In this document: in pieces, positions 1 through 8,546 of the stretch
Layout: each line of letters begins with the position of its first letter
Numbering within the stretch: the first letter of the stretch is position 1
Assembly: GCA_041395905.1 (NCBI GenBank)
Contig: JAWKZP010000002.1
Coordinates: forward strand, 434,001-498,000
Length of the DNA: 64,000 nucleotides
Source: UBA7803 sp041395905
GTDB lineage: Bacteria; Pseudomonadota; Gammaproteobacteria; Pseudomonadales; Azotimanducaceae
Reading direction: 5' to 3'
Made by a program: the position numbers and the translations under genes
Notes under the pieces: model-generated
Database searches by the model: none
Seen by the model: the letters and a program-made list of their open reading frames with translations, nothing else
What the model was told of the DNA's origin: nothing

Positions 1-1101
1 CTCACCCCATCGCGCCAGGCGCTGGTGGAAACCCTGGAAGCGCACTGGCTGCCGCAGACCCTGCGGCGGATTCACATCACCTCGGGCGGTTCCGAGGCGG
101 TGGAGGCGGCCATCAAGCTGGCACTGCAATTTCAGGTGGCGCAGGGACACGGCGATCGTACCAAGATCATCTCGCGCAGCGTCTCCTATCACGGCACCAC
201 CGTGACCACGACGTCCGTGAGCGGACACGCGGCGCGCAAGCGCGGACTGGAACGGGCGTTGACGCGCTACCCCTCCGTGGCCACCCCCTTTCCGCTGCAC
301 TGTCCTCTGGGGCGCCATCATCCCGACGCCGGTCGCTACTACGTCGAGCAGCTGCGCGAGACCATCCTGGCCGAGGGTCCGCAGACGGTCGCCGCGTTTC
401 TGGCCGAACCCATCACCGGTTCCAGCGGCGGTGCCATCGTGCCGCCGGAGGACTACTGGCCCGGGGTCCGCGCGCTGTGCGACGAGTTCGGCATTCTGCT
501 CATTCTCGATGAGGTGATGACGGGCTTCGGGCGCACCGGTACCGCTTTCGGCTATCAGCACTGGCCCATCGAGCCGGACGTGCTCGTGTCGGGCAAGGGG
601 CTCGCCGGAGGCTACGCGCCCATCGGCGGCGTCTACGCCTCGGAACGCGTCGGCAGCGCCATCGAGCGTGCCGGAATGAACGTCATGTTCCATACCTTCG
701 GCGCCCATCCCGCGGCCTGCGCCGCAGCCGCGGAAGTGCTGAAGATTCTCGTGGAAGAAGATCTGATCACGCGCGTCCGAACCCAGGGCGCGAAGCTCAA
801 GGCGGCCCTGGAGGAGACCTTCGCACAACACCCGCGTGTGGCCGAGGTACGTGGCAGCGGGCTGCTGCTCGCCGTCGAAGTGGTGCAGGACCGCGAAACC
901 CTGACGCCGTACCCCGAAGCCGACGGCATCAGCAGCCGCATCGTCGGCAACGCGCTGCGCGACGGCGTGTTCTTCTATGGCGGCGGCACCGGCGAGATTC
1001 GCGACATCGTCTGCCTGGGGCCGCCGTTCATCATCGACGACGGCCACATCGAAACCATGGTCGACGTTCTGCGGCGCGCCGTGGATCAGGCCACGGCTTG
1101 A
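1..1101 (+). CDS. Class III (PLP) aminotransferase, 5' end cut by window edge
   Basis: The reading frame is open from base 1, so the true start lies upstream. The visible 366 codons cover most of a class III aminotransferase, which moves an amino group between an amino donor and an aldehyde or keto acid in the cytoplasm. Family signatures are the ILDEVMTGFGRTG segment that contacts the PLP ring and the SGKGLAGGY segment holding the Schiff-base lysine (codon 595-597). The C-terminal small domain is complete, ending in VDVLRRAV. Substrate cannot be read from the sequence: class III covers ornithine, omega-amino acid, GABA and diamine enzymes. The stop codon overlaps the TTG start of the next gene, so the two are probably co-transcribed. 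Confidence 0.88.
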   Translation, partial: LTPSRQALVETLEAHWLPQTLRRIHITSGGSEAVEAAIKLALQFQVAQGHGDRTKIISRSVSYHGTTVTTTSVSGHAARKRGLERALTRYPSVATPFPLHCPLGRHHPDAGRYYVEQLRETILAEGPQTVAAFLAEPITGSSGGAIVPPEDYWPGVRALCDEFGILLILDEVMTGFGRTGTAFGYQHWPIEPDVLVSGKGLAGGYAPIGGVYASERVGSAIERAGMNVMFHTFGAHPAACAAAAEVLKILVEEDLITRVRTQGAKLKAALEETFAQHPRVAEVRGSGLLLAVEVVQDRETLTPYPEADGISSRIVGNALRDGVFFYGGGTGEIRDIVCLGPPFIIDDGHIETMVDVLRRAVDQATA

Positions 1102-1817
1102 CCCTTCTGGACGGTGCCAGGCTGTTCCTTGCCGGCGCGCGCGCCGTGCGAGAACCCGGTATGGGCCGTTACACCTGGCCGCCGCTGCTGGTAAGCGCGG
1201 CAATCGTGATCTCGGGCCTGGGCGTGGCGTTCAGCCGCATCGACGATCTGGTGGTCTGGGTGAGCGCACAGCTGCCGGGCTGGCTGGACTTTCTGACGCT
1301 GATCCTCGAACCGCTGCTGTACCTGCTGGGTATGCTCATGGGCGCCTGGCTGTTCGCCTTTGTGGCGGTCCTGGTGGGAAGCCCGTTCCTCGGCATGTTG
1401 TCCGCGGCCGTGGAACGCCGTCACGGTGAGCCGTCAGCGCCGGCGCCCGCCGGCTTCTGGGCGGCGCTCGCCGGCACCTTCGCCCGCGAGTTGCGTAAGC
1501 TCGGCTACCACCTGCCGCGCCTGCTCGCCGTGCTGCTGCTGTCGCTGCTGCCGGTAATCAACACGGTGGCGCCGCTGATCTGGTTTCTGTTCGGGGCCTG
1601 GACCCTGGCGGTGGAGTTCGCGGACTACCCCGCCGAGAACCGCGCGCGGCCGTTTCGCGAGACCCTGACCCTGCTGCGGCAGCATCGCGCCGCAGCCATG
1701 GGGTACGGGGTTTGCGCGACCGCTGCATTGTCGATACCGCTGGTGAACTTCCTGTTCGTGCCGGCGGTGTGTGCCGGGGGCACCTTATTGTGGTTACGGA
1801 TACGGGACGAGGGCTGA
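1098..1817 (+). CDS. EI24/CysZ-like integral membrane protein
   Basis: A 239-residue polytopic inner-membrane protein that resembles the EI24/CysZ family, some members of which take up sulfate. Hydrophobic segments lie near residues 28-46, 66-95, 135-175 and 205-230. The N-terminal amphipathic helix before the first segment (LFLAGARAVREP) is typical of the family and supports the TTG start at 1098, which overlaps the upstream stop (TTGA). A start at the internal ATG (1161) would remove this helix. No cysteine genes are adjacent, although a cysteine synthase is encoded at 35.9 kb, so a sulfate role is only a family inference. Confidence 0.7.
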   Translation: MTLLDGARLFLAGARAVREPGMGRYTWPPLLVSAAIVISGLGVAFSRIDDLVVWVSAQLPGWLDFLTLILEPLLYLLGMLMGAWLFAFVAVLVGSPFLGMLSAAVERRHGEPSAPAPAGFWAALAGTFARELRKLGYHLPRLLAVLLLSLLPVINTVAPLIWFLFGAWTLAVEFADYPAENRARPFRETLTLLRQHRAAAMGYGVCATAALSIPLVNFLFVPAVCAGGTLLWLRIRDEG

Positions 1818-1831
1818 GGGCGCTATCCAGT

Positions 1832-1869
1832 GGGAGGGTGGCGTGGCGGTTGCGCTGCCCCACCCTCCC
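1832..1869 (+). terminator. Terminator-like hairpin after EI24 gene
   Basis: GGGAGGGTG (1832-1840) pairs perfectly with CACCCTCCC (1861-1869) across a 20-base loop, 15 bases past the stop. There is no T-tract, so it may be a weak or Rho-assisted terminator, or part of the repeats that follow. Confidence 0.4.
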
Positions 1870-1991
1870 CCGATACGGCACCCAGGCGTCAGCGATAGGG
1901 CAGCGGGGTACATGCACGGGAACGCTGCGAGTGAGCCGCCACCCGCCCGCAGCTCTGACAGCGCAGCGCCGCGCGAATCTCGGGAAGCGTG

Positions 1992-2141
1992 TCACGGTGG
2001 GCAGGGCAGGCGCGCCGGACCCTGTGGCGACGCCGGGGAGCCGGATAGACGCCGGTCCGAGGACCGGTGGCAACGCCGGCGATCGAGGGTGACGCGGAGC
2101 GTCGAGCGAGGTCCAGCACACGTCTGCCCTGCCCACCGCGA
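1992..2141. repeat. 150 bp unit with 21 bp terminal inverted repeats
   Basis: The arm at 1992-2012 is complementary to 2121-2141 at 19 of 21 positions; the shared core is GGTGGGCAGGGCAG. Between the arms a second hairpin, CCGGTCC/GGACCGG (2052-2067), sits near the centre. There is no open frame of note inside. The size and architecture match two further units near 55.1-55.5 kb, suggesting a non-autonomous element or a REP-type extragenic repeat. Family assignment needs a genome-wide count. Confidence 0.5.
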
Positions 2142-2174
2142 CGGCCTCCGATCTTCAACGGTCGCAGCAGGCCC

Positions 2175-3092
2175 TCACACCGGCTCCCAGGAAAACACCG
2201 AGTTGGTCGGTCCGAGATCTTCGAACTGGCCGGACAGAGCCGGCAGCGCGTGCTCGACGACCGTCTGCGGCGTCCACCCCTCCATCCGCGCCATGCCGCG
2301 AATCGGCCGCGGCTGACTCATGAGAAATATCTCGTTGCCGCGCACGGCGAAGATCTGTCCGGACACGTGCCGGGCTGCGTCCGCCAGCAACCCGACCACC
2401 GGCTGCGCTACCTGATCGGCGCGCATCCCCTCCTGCATGCGCTTCACGCGCTCCGCGCTGGCGTCGTCCTTCACCGGAATCGTGGCGATCATGCGGGTCC
2501 AGGCGAACGGCGCGATGACGTTGGCACGGACGTTTTTCTGTGCCCCTTCCATGGCGATGATCCGGGACAGGCCGGCGATGCCCATCTTGGCTGCAGCGTA
2601 GTTGGCCTGACCGATGTTGCCGATCAGCCCCGAGGTTGAGGTGAAGAACACGAAAGCGCCGTCTTCCTGATCGCGGAAGTGGTTGATGGCGGCGCGGGCC
2701 ACGTTGTAGGAGCCGTTCAGGTGCACGTCGATGACCGCGCTCCAGTCCTCGTCGGACATCCGGTGAAACATCTTGTCACGCAGGATTCCGGCCGGATTGA
2801 CCACCGCATGCAGGCCGCCGAAGGTGTCGAGCGCCATTGCCACCATGGCGTCGGCGCCCGCGCGGTCCGCCACGCTGTGGGAATCGGCCACCGCCTCACC
2901 GCCCAGCGCTCTGATCTCGTCCACGGTGTCCTGCGCCGGGCTGGCGTCACCCAGATCGCCGCCGGCTACCGAGCCGCCGAGGTCGTTGACCACCACGCGC
3001 GCCCCTTCCCGGGCTGCGGCCAGCGCGACTTCCCTGCCGATTCCGCGCGCCGCGCCGGTGACCAGAACCACCTTACCTTCGAGCAGTGCCAT
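2175..3092 (-). CDS. SDR-family oxidoreductase, 3-hydroxyacyl-CoA dehydrogenase-like
   Basis: A 305-residue classical short-chain dehydrogenase. The N-terminal Rossmann motif TGAARGIG is at residues 12-19, a VVNDLGG segment follows, and the catalytic serine and YAAAK motif lie in the middle. The usual NNAG motif reads NPAG. The VVNDLGG segment and extended C-terminus resemble the dehydrogenase domain of peroxisomal multifunctional enzyme type 2 and bacterial relatives that oxidise 3-hydroxyacyl-CoA, so a role in fatty acid or steroid side-chain beta-oxidation is likely. The ATG at 3092 is preceded by AGGAG at proper spacing, which decides the start over an upstream in-frame ATG at 3122. No operon partner is evident. 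Confidence 0.85.
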   Translation of the reverse strand: MALLEGKVVLVTGAARGIGREVALAAAREGARVVVNDLGGSVAGGDLGDASPAQDTVDEIRALGGEAVADSHSVADRAGADAMVAMALDTFGGLHAVVNPAGILRDKMFHRMSDEDWSAVIDVHLNGSYNVARAAINHFRDQEDGAFVFFTSTSGLIGNIGQANYAAAKMGIAGLSRIIAMEGAQKNVRANVIAPFAWTRMIATIPVKDDASAERVKRMQEGMRADQVAQPVVGLLADAARHVSGQIFAVRGNEIFLMSQPRPIRGMARMEGWTPQTVVEHALPALSGQFEDLGPTNSVFSWEPV

Positions 3093-3209
3093 TGTGCGAA
3101 TCTCCTGAGTTTCGAGTTGCAAAGATCGGCGATTCTAACTCAGCGGGCCGGCACCAAGCCGGCGCGGTACCAACGAGGTTCCGAGGCAACTCCGCCCCCG
3201 GCACGGTCG

Positions 3210-4373
3210 TCAGCCGAAATGGCGTTCCACGTAGCGGACGATACGCGTGAGCCCTTCGGCGAGTCGGGCGTGGCTCTGGGCAAAGCAGATGCGGAAGTAG
3301 CCTTCGTTGCCGGGGCCGAAGGTGTAGCCCGGAGCGACGCCGACGTCGGCCTCGGCCAGCAGCCCTTCGGCGAAAGCCAGGCTGTCCTGGAGGCCACGAA
3401 CCCGCGGAAACGCATAGAACGCTCCGGCCGGCGCTGCATACTCGAACAACGGATGTGCGCCCAGGGCCTGGCTGACCAGCTCGCGACCGCGCGCGTAGCG
3501 CGACTGCAGCTCCGCGACGAACGGCTCGCCCTGAGTCAGCGCAGCCACCGCACCAAGCTGTGCGAACACCGTGGCGCCGGTGTTGTAGCACTCCGACAGC
3601 GCGGTCCAATGCAGCGCGTGTCGTTGCGGGGTGACCACCCAACCGATGCGCCAGCCGGTCATGGCCCAGGCCTTGGAGAAGCCGTTAACCACCACCACCG
3701 GATCGTCGGGCTCGATGACCTCGAGGAACGATGGGGCGGCCGGCGCATCGAACACCGTCCGGTGATACACCTCGTCCGCCACCAGCAGAACGCGCCGCTC
3801 GCGGCAGAATGCAACCAGTGCCCGCTGTTCGTCCGGCGTCATCATCCAGCCGGTGGGATTGCAGGGTGAGTTCACGAACAGCACCCGGGTATCCGCACGC
3901 ACCGCGGCAATGATGTCGTCCACCGACAACTGCCAGCCCGCTTCGCCGAGCCGCTGCCGGACATAGGAGAAGCTGCCGCCGGCGACCCGGAACACCGCCT
4001 CGATGTTGGGCCACACCGGACCGACGATGAGCCCGTGCGCGCCTGCCGACAGAGCCATCTGCACAGCGATGGTGACGCCCAGCATGGCGGATCCGGGCAC
4101 CGTGATCCGGGCCGGATCCAGGTCGATGCCGTACAAGCCATCCAGGTAGGACTTCAATGCCGCGCGCAACTCCGGGCGCCCGCGGGTATGCGTGTAGAAC
4201 GTCTGGCCTTCGTCCAGGGCACGCTTGGCGGCATCGCGTATGAACGCCGGCGTCACCTCGTCCCCTTCACCGAACCACAGGGGAATGACCCTGGGATCGT
4301 TCATGCGGGGAAATGCCACCCGGGTGATCCCGTTCTGCTGGAGGGATTCGATCTCGTCTCGGAATGGCTGCAT
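3210..4373 (-). CDS. Class I/II PLP aminotransferase (AspC/AlaT-like)
   Basis: A 387-residue fold-type I aminotransferase. Visible signatures are NPTG (172-175), the ADEVYH segment with the PLP-ring aspartate (D200) and tyrosine (Y203), and GFSKAWAMTGWRIGW with the Schiff-base lysine K234 followed by the conserved arginine. Length is normal for the subgroup. Such enzymes transaminate aspartate, alanine or aromatic amino acids with 2-oxoglutarate in the cytoplasm; the exact substrate cannot be assigned. It lies 117 bases from the SDR gene on the same strand. Confidence 0.87.
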   Translation of the reverse strand: MQPFRDEIESLQQNGITRVAFPRMNDPRVIPLWFGEGDEVTPAFIRDAAKRALDEGQTFYTHTRGRPELRAALKSYLDGLYGIDLDPARITVPGSAMLGVTIAVQMALSAGAHGLIVGPVWPNIEAVFRVAGGSFSYVRQRLGEAGWQLSVDDIIAAVRADTRVLFVNSPCNPTGWMMTPDEQRALVAFCRERRVLLVADEVYHRTVFDAPAAPSFLEVIEPDDPVVVVNGFSKAWAMTGWRIGWVVTPQRHALHWTALSECYNTGATVFAQLGAVAALTQGEPFVAELQSRYARGRELVSQALGAHPLFEYAAPAGAFYAFPRVRGLQDSLAFAEGLLAEADVGVAPGYTFGPGNEGYFRICFAQSHARLAEGLTRIVRYVERHFG

Positions 4374-4496
4374 GGGGTGCCAGCACCGGTATTTTCGGAG
4401 CGCGTACTTTAGGGCAGCGCCCCTGCCCGGGCCACCACTACTGGGCGGCTCAGCCGACGCGCGCCGGCGCTCCGGCTGCGCCGCCGCCGGTTGCGC

Positions 4497-5402
4497 TCAT
4501 GCCAGAGCCGAGCGCACCGCCGCCAGCCGCTCGATGGTCGCCAGCGCTTCGTGCTGATCGGCGCTGATGTTGCGCACGATCACGTCCGTGTAGCCGAGCG
4601 CCTGGTAGGCGCGCAGCTCCGCCGCTACCTCGTCCACCGATCCGTACAGCAACGCGTCCTCACTGAAACCGCGGTATCCGCGTTCGATGTAGGGCCGCAC
4701 CACCTGGCGCGCTTGCTGCGTGGTGCTGCCAATGAACAGGTCGCGCCGGATCGCCACGGCGGCCGGCGTACGCCCGTGCTCGGCACAGGCCTGGCGGTAG
4801 ACGTTGAGCGCATCCGCGGCCTGCTGGCGGGTCAGCCCCGGCGACGCCAGCCAGCCCTCCGCCATGCGCGCGGTACGATTGATCGCCACCGGCGCCTGGG
4901 CGCCGATCCAGACGTCGATGGGTTCCGGCGGCAGCGGCGAAATGCGCGCCCGACGGATGGGCCAGAAGCGCTCCAGCGTGACTTCCTCGCCGCGCCAGAG
5001 CGCGCGCAGGGTCTCGAGCGCCAGCTCGAACATGGCTGCTCGATCACGCAGCTCGGTGCCCATCCCTTCGGCCTGACGCCGGTCGCCACCCAGCCCGCAC
5101 TGCAGGATGAAGCGCCCCGGCGCGATGCTCGCCAGGGTAGCGATCTGCTCGGCCAGCAGCACCGGGTTCCACAGCGGCAGCAGGTACAGCGCGCCTGCCG
5201 GACGGTCGCCCCACTCTGCCAGCATGCGCCCGAGGATGGCGGTGTTCTGAAAGTACGGGCTCGCCGTCACGTGATGGTCGCCCACGAACAGGCTGTCCAG
5301 CTGCGCCTCACGGGCGGCACGAGCGCGCTCGATCATGTGGCGCGCGCCGAGCCGCGGATCCGCGACCCTGTAGCTGGACGAAACCGAAATGCCGATGCGC
5401 AT
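4497..5402 (-). CDS. LLM-class flavin-dependent oxidoreductase
   Basis: A 301-residue luciferase-like monooxygenase-fold protein. It opens with the first barrel strand MRIGIS and contains LFVGDHHV, a common early motif of FMN- or F420-linked members of the family. The start at 5402 is preceded by AGGAG seven bases away. The open frame continues far upstream, but that part is only the shadow of the NUDIX gene. The stop of the NUDIX gene is 10 bases upstream, so both are probably translated from one transcript. Cofactor and substrate are unknown. Confidence 0.8.
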   Translation of the reverse strand: MRIGISVSSSYRVADPRLGARHMIERARAAREAQLDSLFVGDHHVTASPYFQNTAILGRMLAEWGDRPAGALYLLPLWNPVLLAEQIATLASIAPGRFILQCGLGGDRRQAEGMGTELRDRAAMFELALETLRALWRGEEVTLERFWPIRRARISPLPPEPIDVWIGAQAPVAINRTARMAEGWLASPGLTRQQAADALNVYRQACAEHGRTPAAVAIRRDLFIGSTTQQARQVVRPYIERGYRGFSEDALLYGSVDEVAAELRAYQALGYTDVIVRNISADQHEALATIERLAAVRSALA

Positions 5403-5412
5403 CGTGATACTC

Positions 5413-5994
5413 CTATTCGTCGCTGTGCCCTGGTGCCGGCTCGAGCCTGGCCAGGTCGGCGTCGGCCGACGCCGGAACCAGCTGGTGGGCGAGCAGGCGA
5501 CCGCGCTGAAACAGAAAGTCACCCTCGAGCCGTTCTCCGGCAAGCACGCGCGGCAGCCAGATCCGATCGTCGTCCCACATCTGCTCGAACGGCAGCGCAT
5601 CCACCGGGCACCAAACCGGAATCGCCTCGTCGCTGGCGCGCACGACGCCCGTGAAGTCTCGCGCAACGAAGATGAAGCCGAGCCAGTCGTCGTCGTCCAG
5701 ATCGAGAAAGCGCAGGCGCGCCGCGAGTCGCAGCGACCGCGCGCGCACGCCCGTCTCTTCCTCGGTTTCGCGCAGAGCGCACTGGAGCGGGGTCTCGCCG
5801 GGTTCCAGCTTGCCGCCGGGACCGTTGATCTTGCCGGCACCGTGGCCACGCAGCTTGCGGATGAGCAGCACCTTCGCGCCGTCCAGCACGAACAGCAGCG
5901 TGCCCGTCTGCTGCGGGGCCCAGCCCTGCAGACGTCGGTTCAGCAGCGCGTGATGGTGCTGTGCCGAAGCGTCGGCCGGGGAGTCAGCTCTCAT
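5413..5994 (-). CDS. NUDIX hydrolase, MutT-like
   Basis: A 193-residue protein with a complete Nudix box at residues 61-83 (G-x5-E-x7-REUxEExGU), preceded by NGPGG. The NGPGGK context and the LLIRKLRG strand resemble 8-oxo-dGTP diphosphatases of the MutT/MTH1 group, which clean the nucleotide pool, but nucleotide-sugar or NAD-derived substrates are equally possible for this superfamily. The gene overlaps the upstream glycosyltransferase gene by 11 bases and is 10 bases from the downstream LLM gene. Confidence 0.85.
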   Translation of the reverse strand: MRADSPADASAQHHHALLNRRLQGWAPQQTGTLLFVLDGAKVLLIRKLRGHGAGKINGPGGKLEPGETPLQCALRETEEETGVRARSLRLAARLRFLDLDDDDWLGFIFVARDFTGVVRASDEAIPVWCPVDALPFEQMWDDDRIWLPRVLAGERLEGDFLFQRGRLLAHQLVPASADADLARLEPAPGHSDE

Positions 5995-7039
5995 GGCGGA
6001 ACATTCTCTGTTCCGCCCTGGCCGAACGCAAACGCCGCCGCGCGTCCCAGTCGATGAGGTTCAGGTTGACCGCCATGCGCTCGGCGATCTGGCGCCAGTC
6101 GCGCGACTCGGCGTCAGCCCGGCACACATCGCGATCGAGCAGCAGAGCCCGGCGTACGGCGATGCCGAGATCCTCGTGCATGCAGCCGGTGACCCCCTGC
6201 CGCAGAACGTCCACCGGTCCGGTAACGGGATAAGCCGCCACCGGCGTGCCGCAGGCCAGCGCTTCCAGCATGACCAGGCCGAAGGTGTCGGTCCGCGAGG
6301 GAAACACGAACACGTCGGCGTCCGCGTACTCGGCCGCGAGCGCGTCACCGAACCGGTAGCCGAGCCACTCCACATCGGCATGCCGGGCCATGAGCGACGC
6401 ACGCGCCGGACCGTCGCCGACCACCCGCTTGTCGGCGTCGATGTCGAGATCGAGAAACGCCCCGATGTTCTTCTCCACCGCGACCCGGCCCACGTACAGC
6501 AGCCGCGGGCGCGCACGCGGCACACGCGGACGGGGCACGAAGCGCGTGGTGTCGACGCCCCGGCCCCAGACCACCAGGTTGCCCAGACCCCAGCGCTCGA
6601 GCTCACGGCGATGACTCTCGGTGGTGCACAGGGTGCGCACGGCCGGGCGGTGGAACCAGCGGATGAAACGATAGCCCAGCGCCATCGGCAAGCCGATGCG
6701 CTCGTTGACGTACTCGGGGAATTTCGTGTGCAGAGACGTCGTGTAGGGCAGCTGCGCCCGCGCCAGCAGGCGCCGCGCCCAGACCCCCAGCGGGCCTTCG
6801 GTGGCGACGTGAATGCTGTCCGGCCGCAGCACGTCCAGCATGCCCGCCAGCCGCCACGGATTGCTGGCGATCCGTATTTCCGGGTAGCTGGGTAGAGGGA
6901 GGGTCCGGAACAGTCCCGGGTGCACCACGGTGACGTCGAAGCCAAGGGCGGGCAGGTGCTGGCCGACCGATTTCAGCGTGGTGACCACGCCGTTGGTCTG
7001 CGGCTCCCAGGCGTCGGTGATGATCAGCAGCTTGCGCAA
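5984..7039 (-). CDS. GT4-family glycosyltransferase
   Basis: A 351-residue GT-B fold glycosyltransferase of family 4. The N-terminal acceptor domain contains the NGVVTTL loop, the linker shows LLYVGRVAVEKN, and the donor domain ends with the retaining E-x7-E type segment around FGLVMLEALACGTPV. Enzymes with this N-terminal pattern transfer mannose, glucose or sulfoquinovose to lipids. With the LpxH-like phosphatase gene just upstream on the same strand, a role in glycolipid or envelope synthesis is a reasonable inference. It acts at the cytoplasmic face of the membrane; no transmembrane segment is seen. Confidence 0.83.
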   Translation of the reverse strand: MRKLLIITDAWEPQTNGVVTTLKSVGQHLPALGFDVTVVHPGLFRTLPLPSYPEIRIASNPWRLAGMLDVLRPDSIHVATEGPLGVWARRLLARAQLPYTTSLHTKFPEYVNERIGLPMALGYRFIRWFHRPAVRTLCTTESHRRELERWGLGNLVVWGRGVDTTRFVPRPRVPRARPRLLYVGRVAVEKNIGAFLDLDIDADKRVVGDGPARASLMARHADVEWLGYRFGDALAAEYADADVFVFPSRTDTFGLVMLEALACGTPVAAYPVTGPVDVLRQGVTGCMHEDLGIAVRRALLLDRDVCRADAESRDWRQIAERMAVNLNLIDWDARRRLRSARAEQRMFRHES

Positions 7040-7115
7040 TGCTCGGTCAGCTCAGAGTGTGGCCTAGCCGGTGTGGGCGCAACGTGCGCGCAGCGCGGAC
7101 GCAACGACCATCCGG

Positions 7116-7937
7116 TCAGGCACTGAGACGTTTCGGCTGCAGCGCCACCACCTTCGACACGGCCGCTTCGGCCGCCCAGTCGAGTATGAAGAACTCGCCC
7201 CGGTCGTCTTCCACCAGGGCAGTGCAGCTCTCCACCCAGTCGCCGCAGTTCATGTAACGCGTGCCGGAAAACTCCGTGATCTCTGCGTGATGGATGTGAC
7301 CACATATTACACCGTCGAATCCGCGCCGGTGGCACTCGTGGCTGACGGCTTCTTCGAATTCGCCGATGTAGCTCACCGCCCGCTTGACGCGCTGCTTGAT
7401 CCAGGCAGACAGCGACCAGTGGCCGAGACCGATGCGGCTGCGCAGACGGTTGAGCCAGCGGTTGAGCTCCAGCAGGATCGTGTAGCCCACATCGCCCAGC
7501 ACCGCCACCCAGCGATGGTAGCGCGTGATCACGTCGAACTGATCCCCATGCACCACCAGCAGCCTCTGACCGGCTGCAGTCCGATGCTCGGCCTCGTCCA
7601 CCAGGGTGAGGTTGCCCATCACCATGTCCGAGTACTTCCTCAGGAACTCGTCATGGTTGCCGGTGACGTAGATCACCTCGGTGCCGCGCTTGGCCAGCGT
7701 CAGAAACCGCCGCAGCACGTTGCTGTGGTCCTGGGGCCAGTACATCTGCGACTTCAGGCGCCAGCCGTCGACGATGTCACCCACCAGATACAGGCGGTCG
7801 CAGGTGTGCTGTTTGAGAAAGTCGAGCAACCGGTCCGCGCGGCAGCCGCGCGTCCCGAGGTGGATATCGGAGAGGAATATCGTGCGATAGCGCTGCCTGC
7901 TCGGGTCGCCGCCGGGACCCATCAACGAATCGGTCAT
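7116..7937 (-). CDS. Metallophosphoesterase, UDP-2,3-diacylglucosamine diphosphatase-like
   Basis: A 273-residue calcineurin-like phosphoesterase with all metal-binding motifs in order: DIHLG, GDIVDGW, GNHDEF, HGDQFD and GHIHHAE. The WRLK and long central helical insertion fit the LpxH-related branch that hydrolyses UDP-2,3-diacylglucosamine in lipid A synthesis, although some members of this branch act on other lipid-linked substrates. The ATG at 7937 was chosen because the conserved domain begins about 20 residues later; the frame remains open further upstream without similarity. The gene is divergent from the macrodomain gene, with a 75-base shared promoter region. Confidence 0.8.
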   Translation of the reverse strand: MTDSLMGPGGDPSRQRYRTIFLSDIHLGTRGCRADRLLDFLKQHTCDRLYLVGDIVDGWRLKSQMYWPQDHSNVLRRFLTLAKRGTEVIYVTGNHDEFLRKYSDMVMGNLTLVDEAEHRTAAGQRLLVVHGDQFDVITRYHRWVAVLGDVGYTILLELNRWLNRLRSRIGLGHWSLSAWIKQRVKRAVSYIGEFEEAVSHECHRRGFDGVICGHIHHAEITEFSGTRYMNCGDWVESCTALVEDDRGEFFILDWAAEAAVSKVVALQPKRLSA

Positions 7938-8012
7938 GCTCGGACCTGTAGCCGGTTTGTGCAACACTAGGCCGGTCCGGTGACCCGAAGGTGACAAACG
8001 GGTGAACGTTAC

Positions 8013-8507
8013 GTGACAACGCTCGAAGCGCTGCAGGGCGACATTACCCGCGAGCGGGTCGACGCCATCGTCAACGCGGCGAACTCGAGCCTGCTCGGTG
8101 GTGGCGGCGTCGACGGCGCCATTCATCGCGCCGCCGGTCCGCGGCTGCTCGAAGCCTGCCGGCAACTCGGCGGCTGCCCGACCGGCGCGGCGCGCATGAC
8201 GCCCGGCTTCGACCTGGCGGCGCGCTACGTGATTCACGCGGTGGGGCCGGTCTGGCGCGGCGGCGGGCACGACGAGGCCGAGCTGCTGGCGTCGTGCTAT
8301 CGAGAGGCGCTGGCCCTCGCGCGGGCCCACGGAGTGCAGAGCATCGCGTTCCCGGCCATCAGCACCGGAGTGTACGGATATCCCAGGGACCAGGCAGCGG
8401 CCATCGCGGTGACCACCGCACGCGCGCTGGCCGCTGAGCCGGTGGCGCTGGTGCGATTCGTATGCTTCGACCCAGCGACGCTCGCAGCCTACCAGCGCCT
8501 GCTGTAG
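8013..8507 (+). CDS. Macrodomain protein, O-acetyl-ADP-ribose deacetylase-like
   Basis: A 164-residue stand-alone macrodomain of the YmdB/MacroD type. The ADP-ribose-binding motifs are VNAANSSLLGGGGVDGAIH near residues 23-41 and ISTGVYGYP near residues 115-123. Such enzymes hydrolyse O-acetyl-ADP-ribose made by sirtuins and remove mono-ADP-ribose from proteins. The start is GTG at 8013 with only a weak upstream purine stretch. A sirtuin gene, apparently frameshifted, is found at 53 kb, so the substrate-producing enzyme may exist in this genome. Confidence 0.85.
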   Translation: MTTLEALQGDITRERVDAIVNAANSSLLGGGGVDGAIHRAAGPRLLEACRQLGGCPTGAARMTPGFDLAARYVIHAVGPVWRGGGHDEAELLASCYREALALARAHGVQSIAFPAISTGVYGYPRDQAAAIAVTTARALAAEPVALVRFVCFDPATLAAYQRLL

Positions 8508-8546
8508 CGGCGGCAGGAGCCGGCGGTCCGGCGGCCGCGCACCTCG

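Larger units (their letters stand above)
1818..2174. other. Non-coding interval with repeats
   Basis: This 357-base stretch separates two convergent genes. No frame shows a ribosome-binding site or a recognisable protein. It holds a terminator-like hairpin just after the membrane protein gene and a unit of about 150 bp bounded by a near-perfect inverted repeat, both listed separately. Confidence 0.6.

Noticed and set aside
1889..2158. An 89-codon minus-strand frame with CxxH and CxxC motifs in the repeat-rich gap
   Set aside because: The CxxC pair could suggest a zinc ribbon, but the frame coincides with the inverted-repeat unit, lacks a ribosome-binding site and is Arg-rich as expected by chance.
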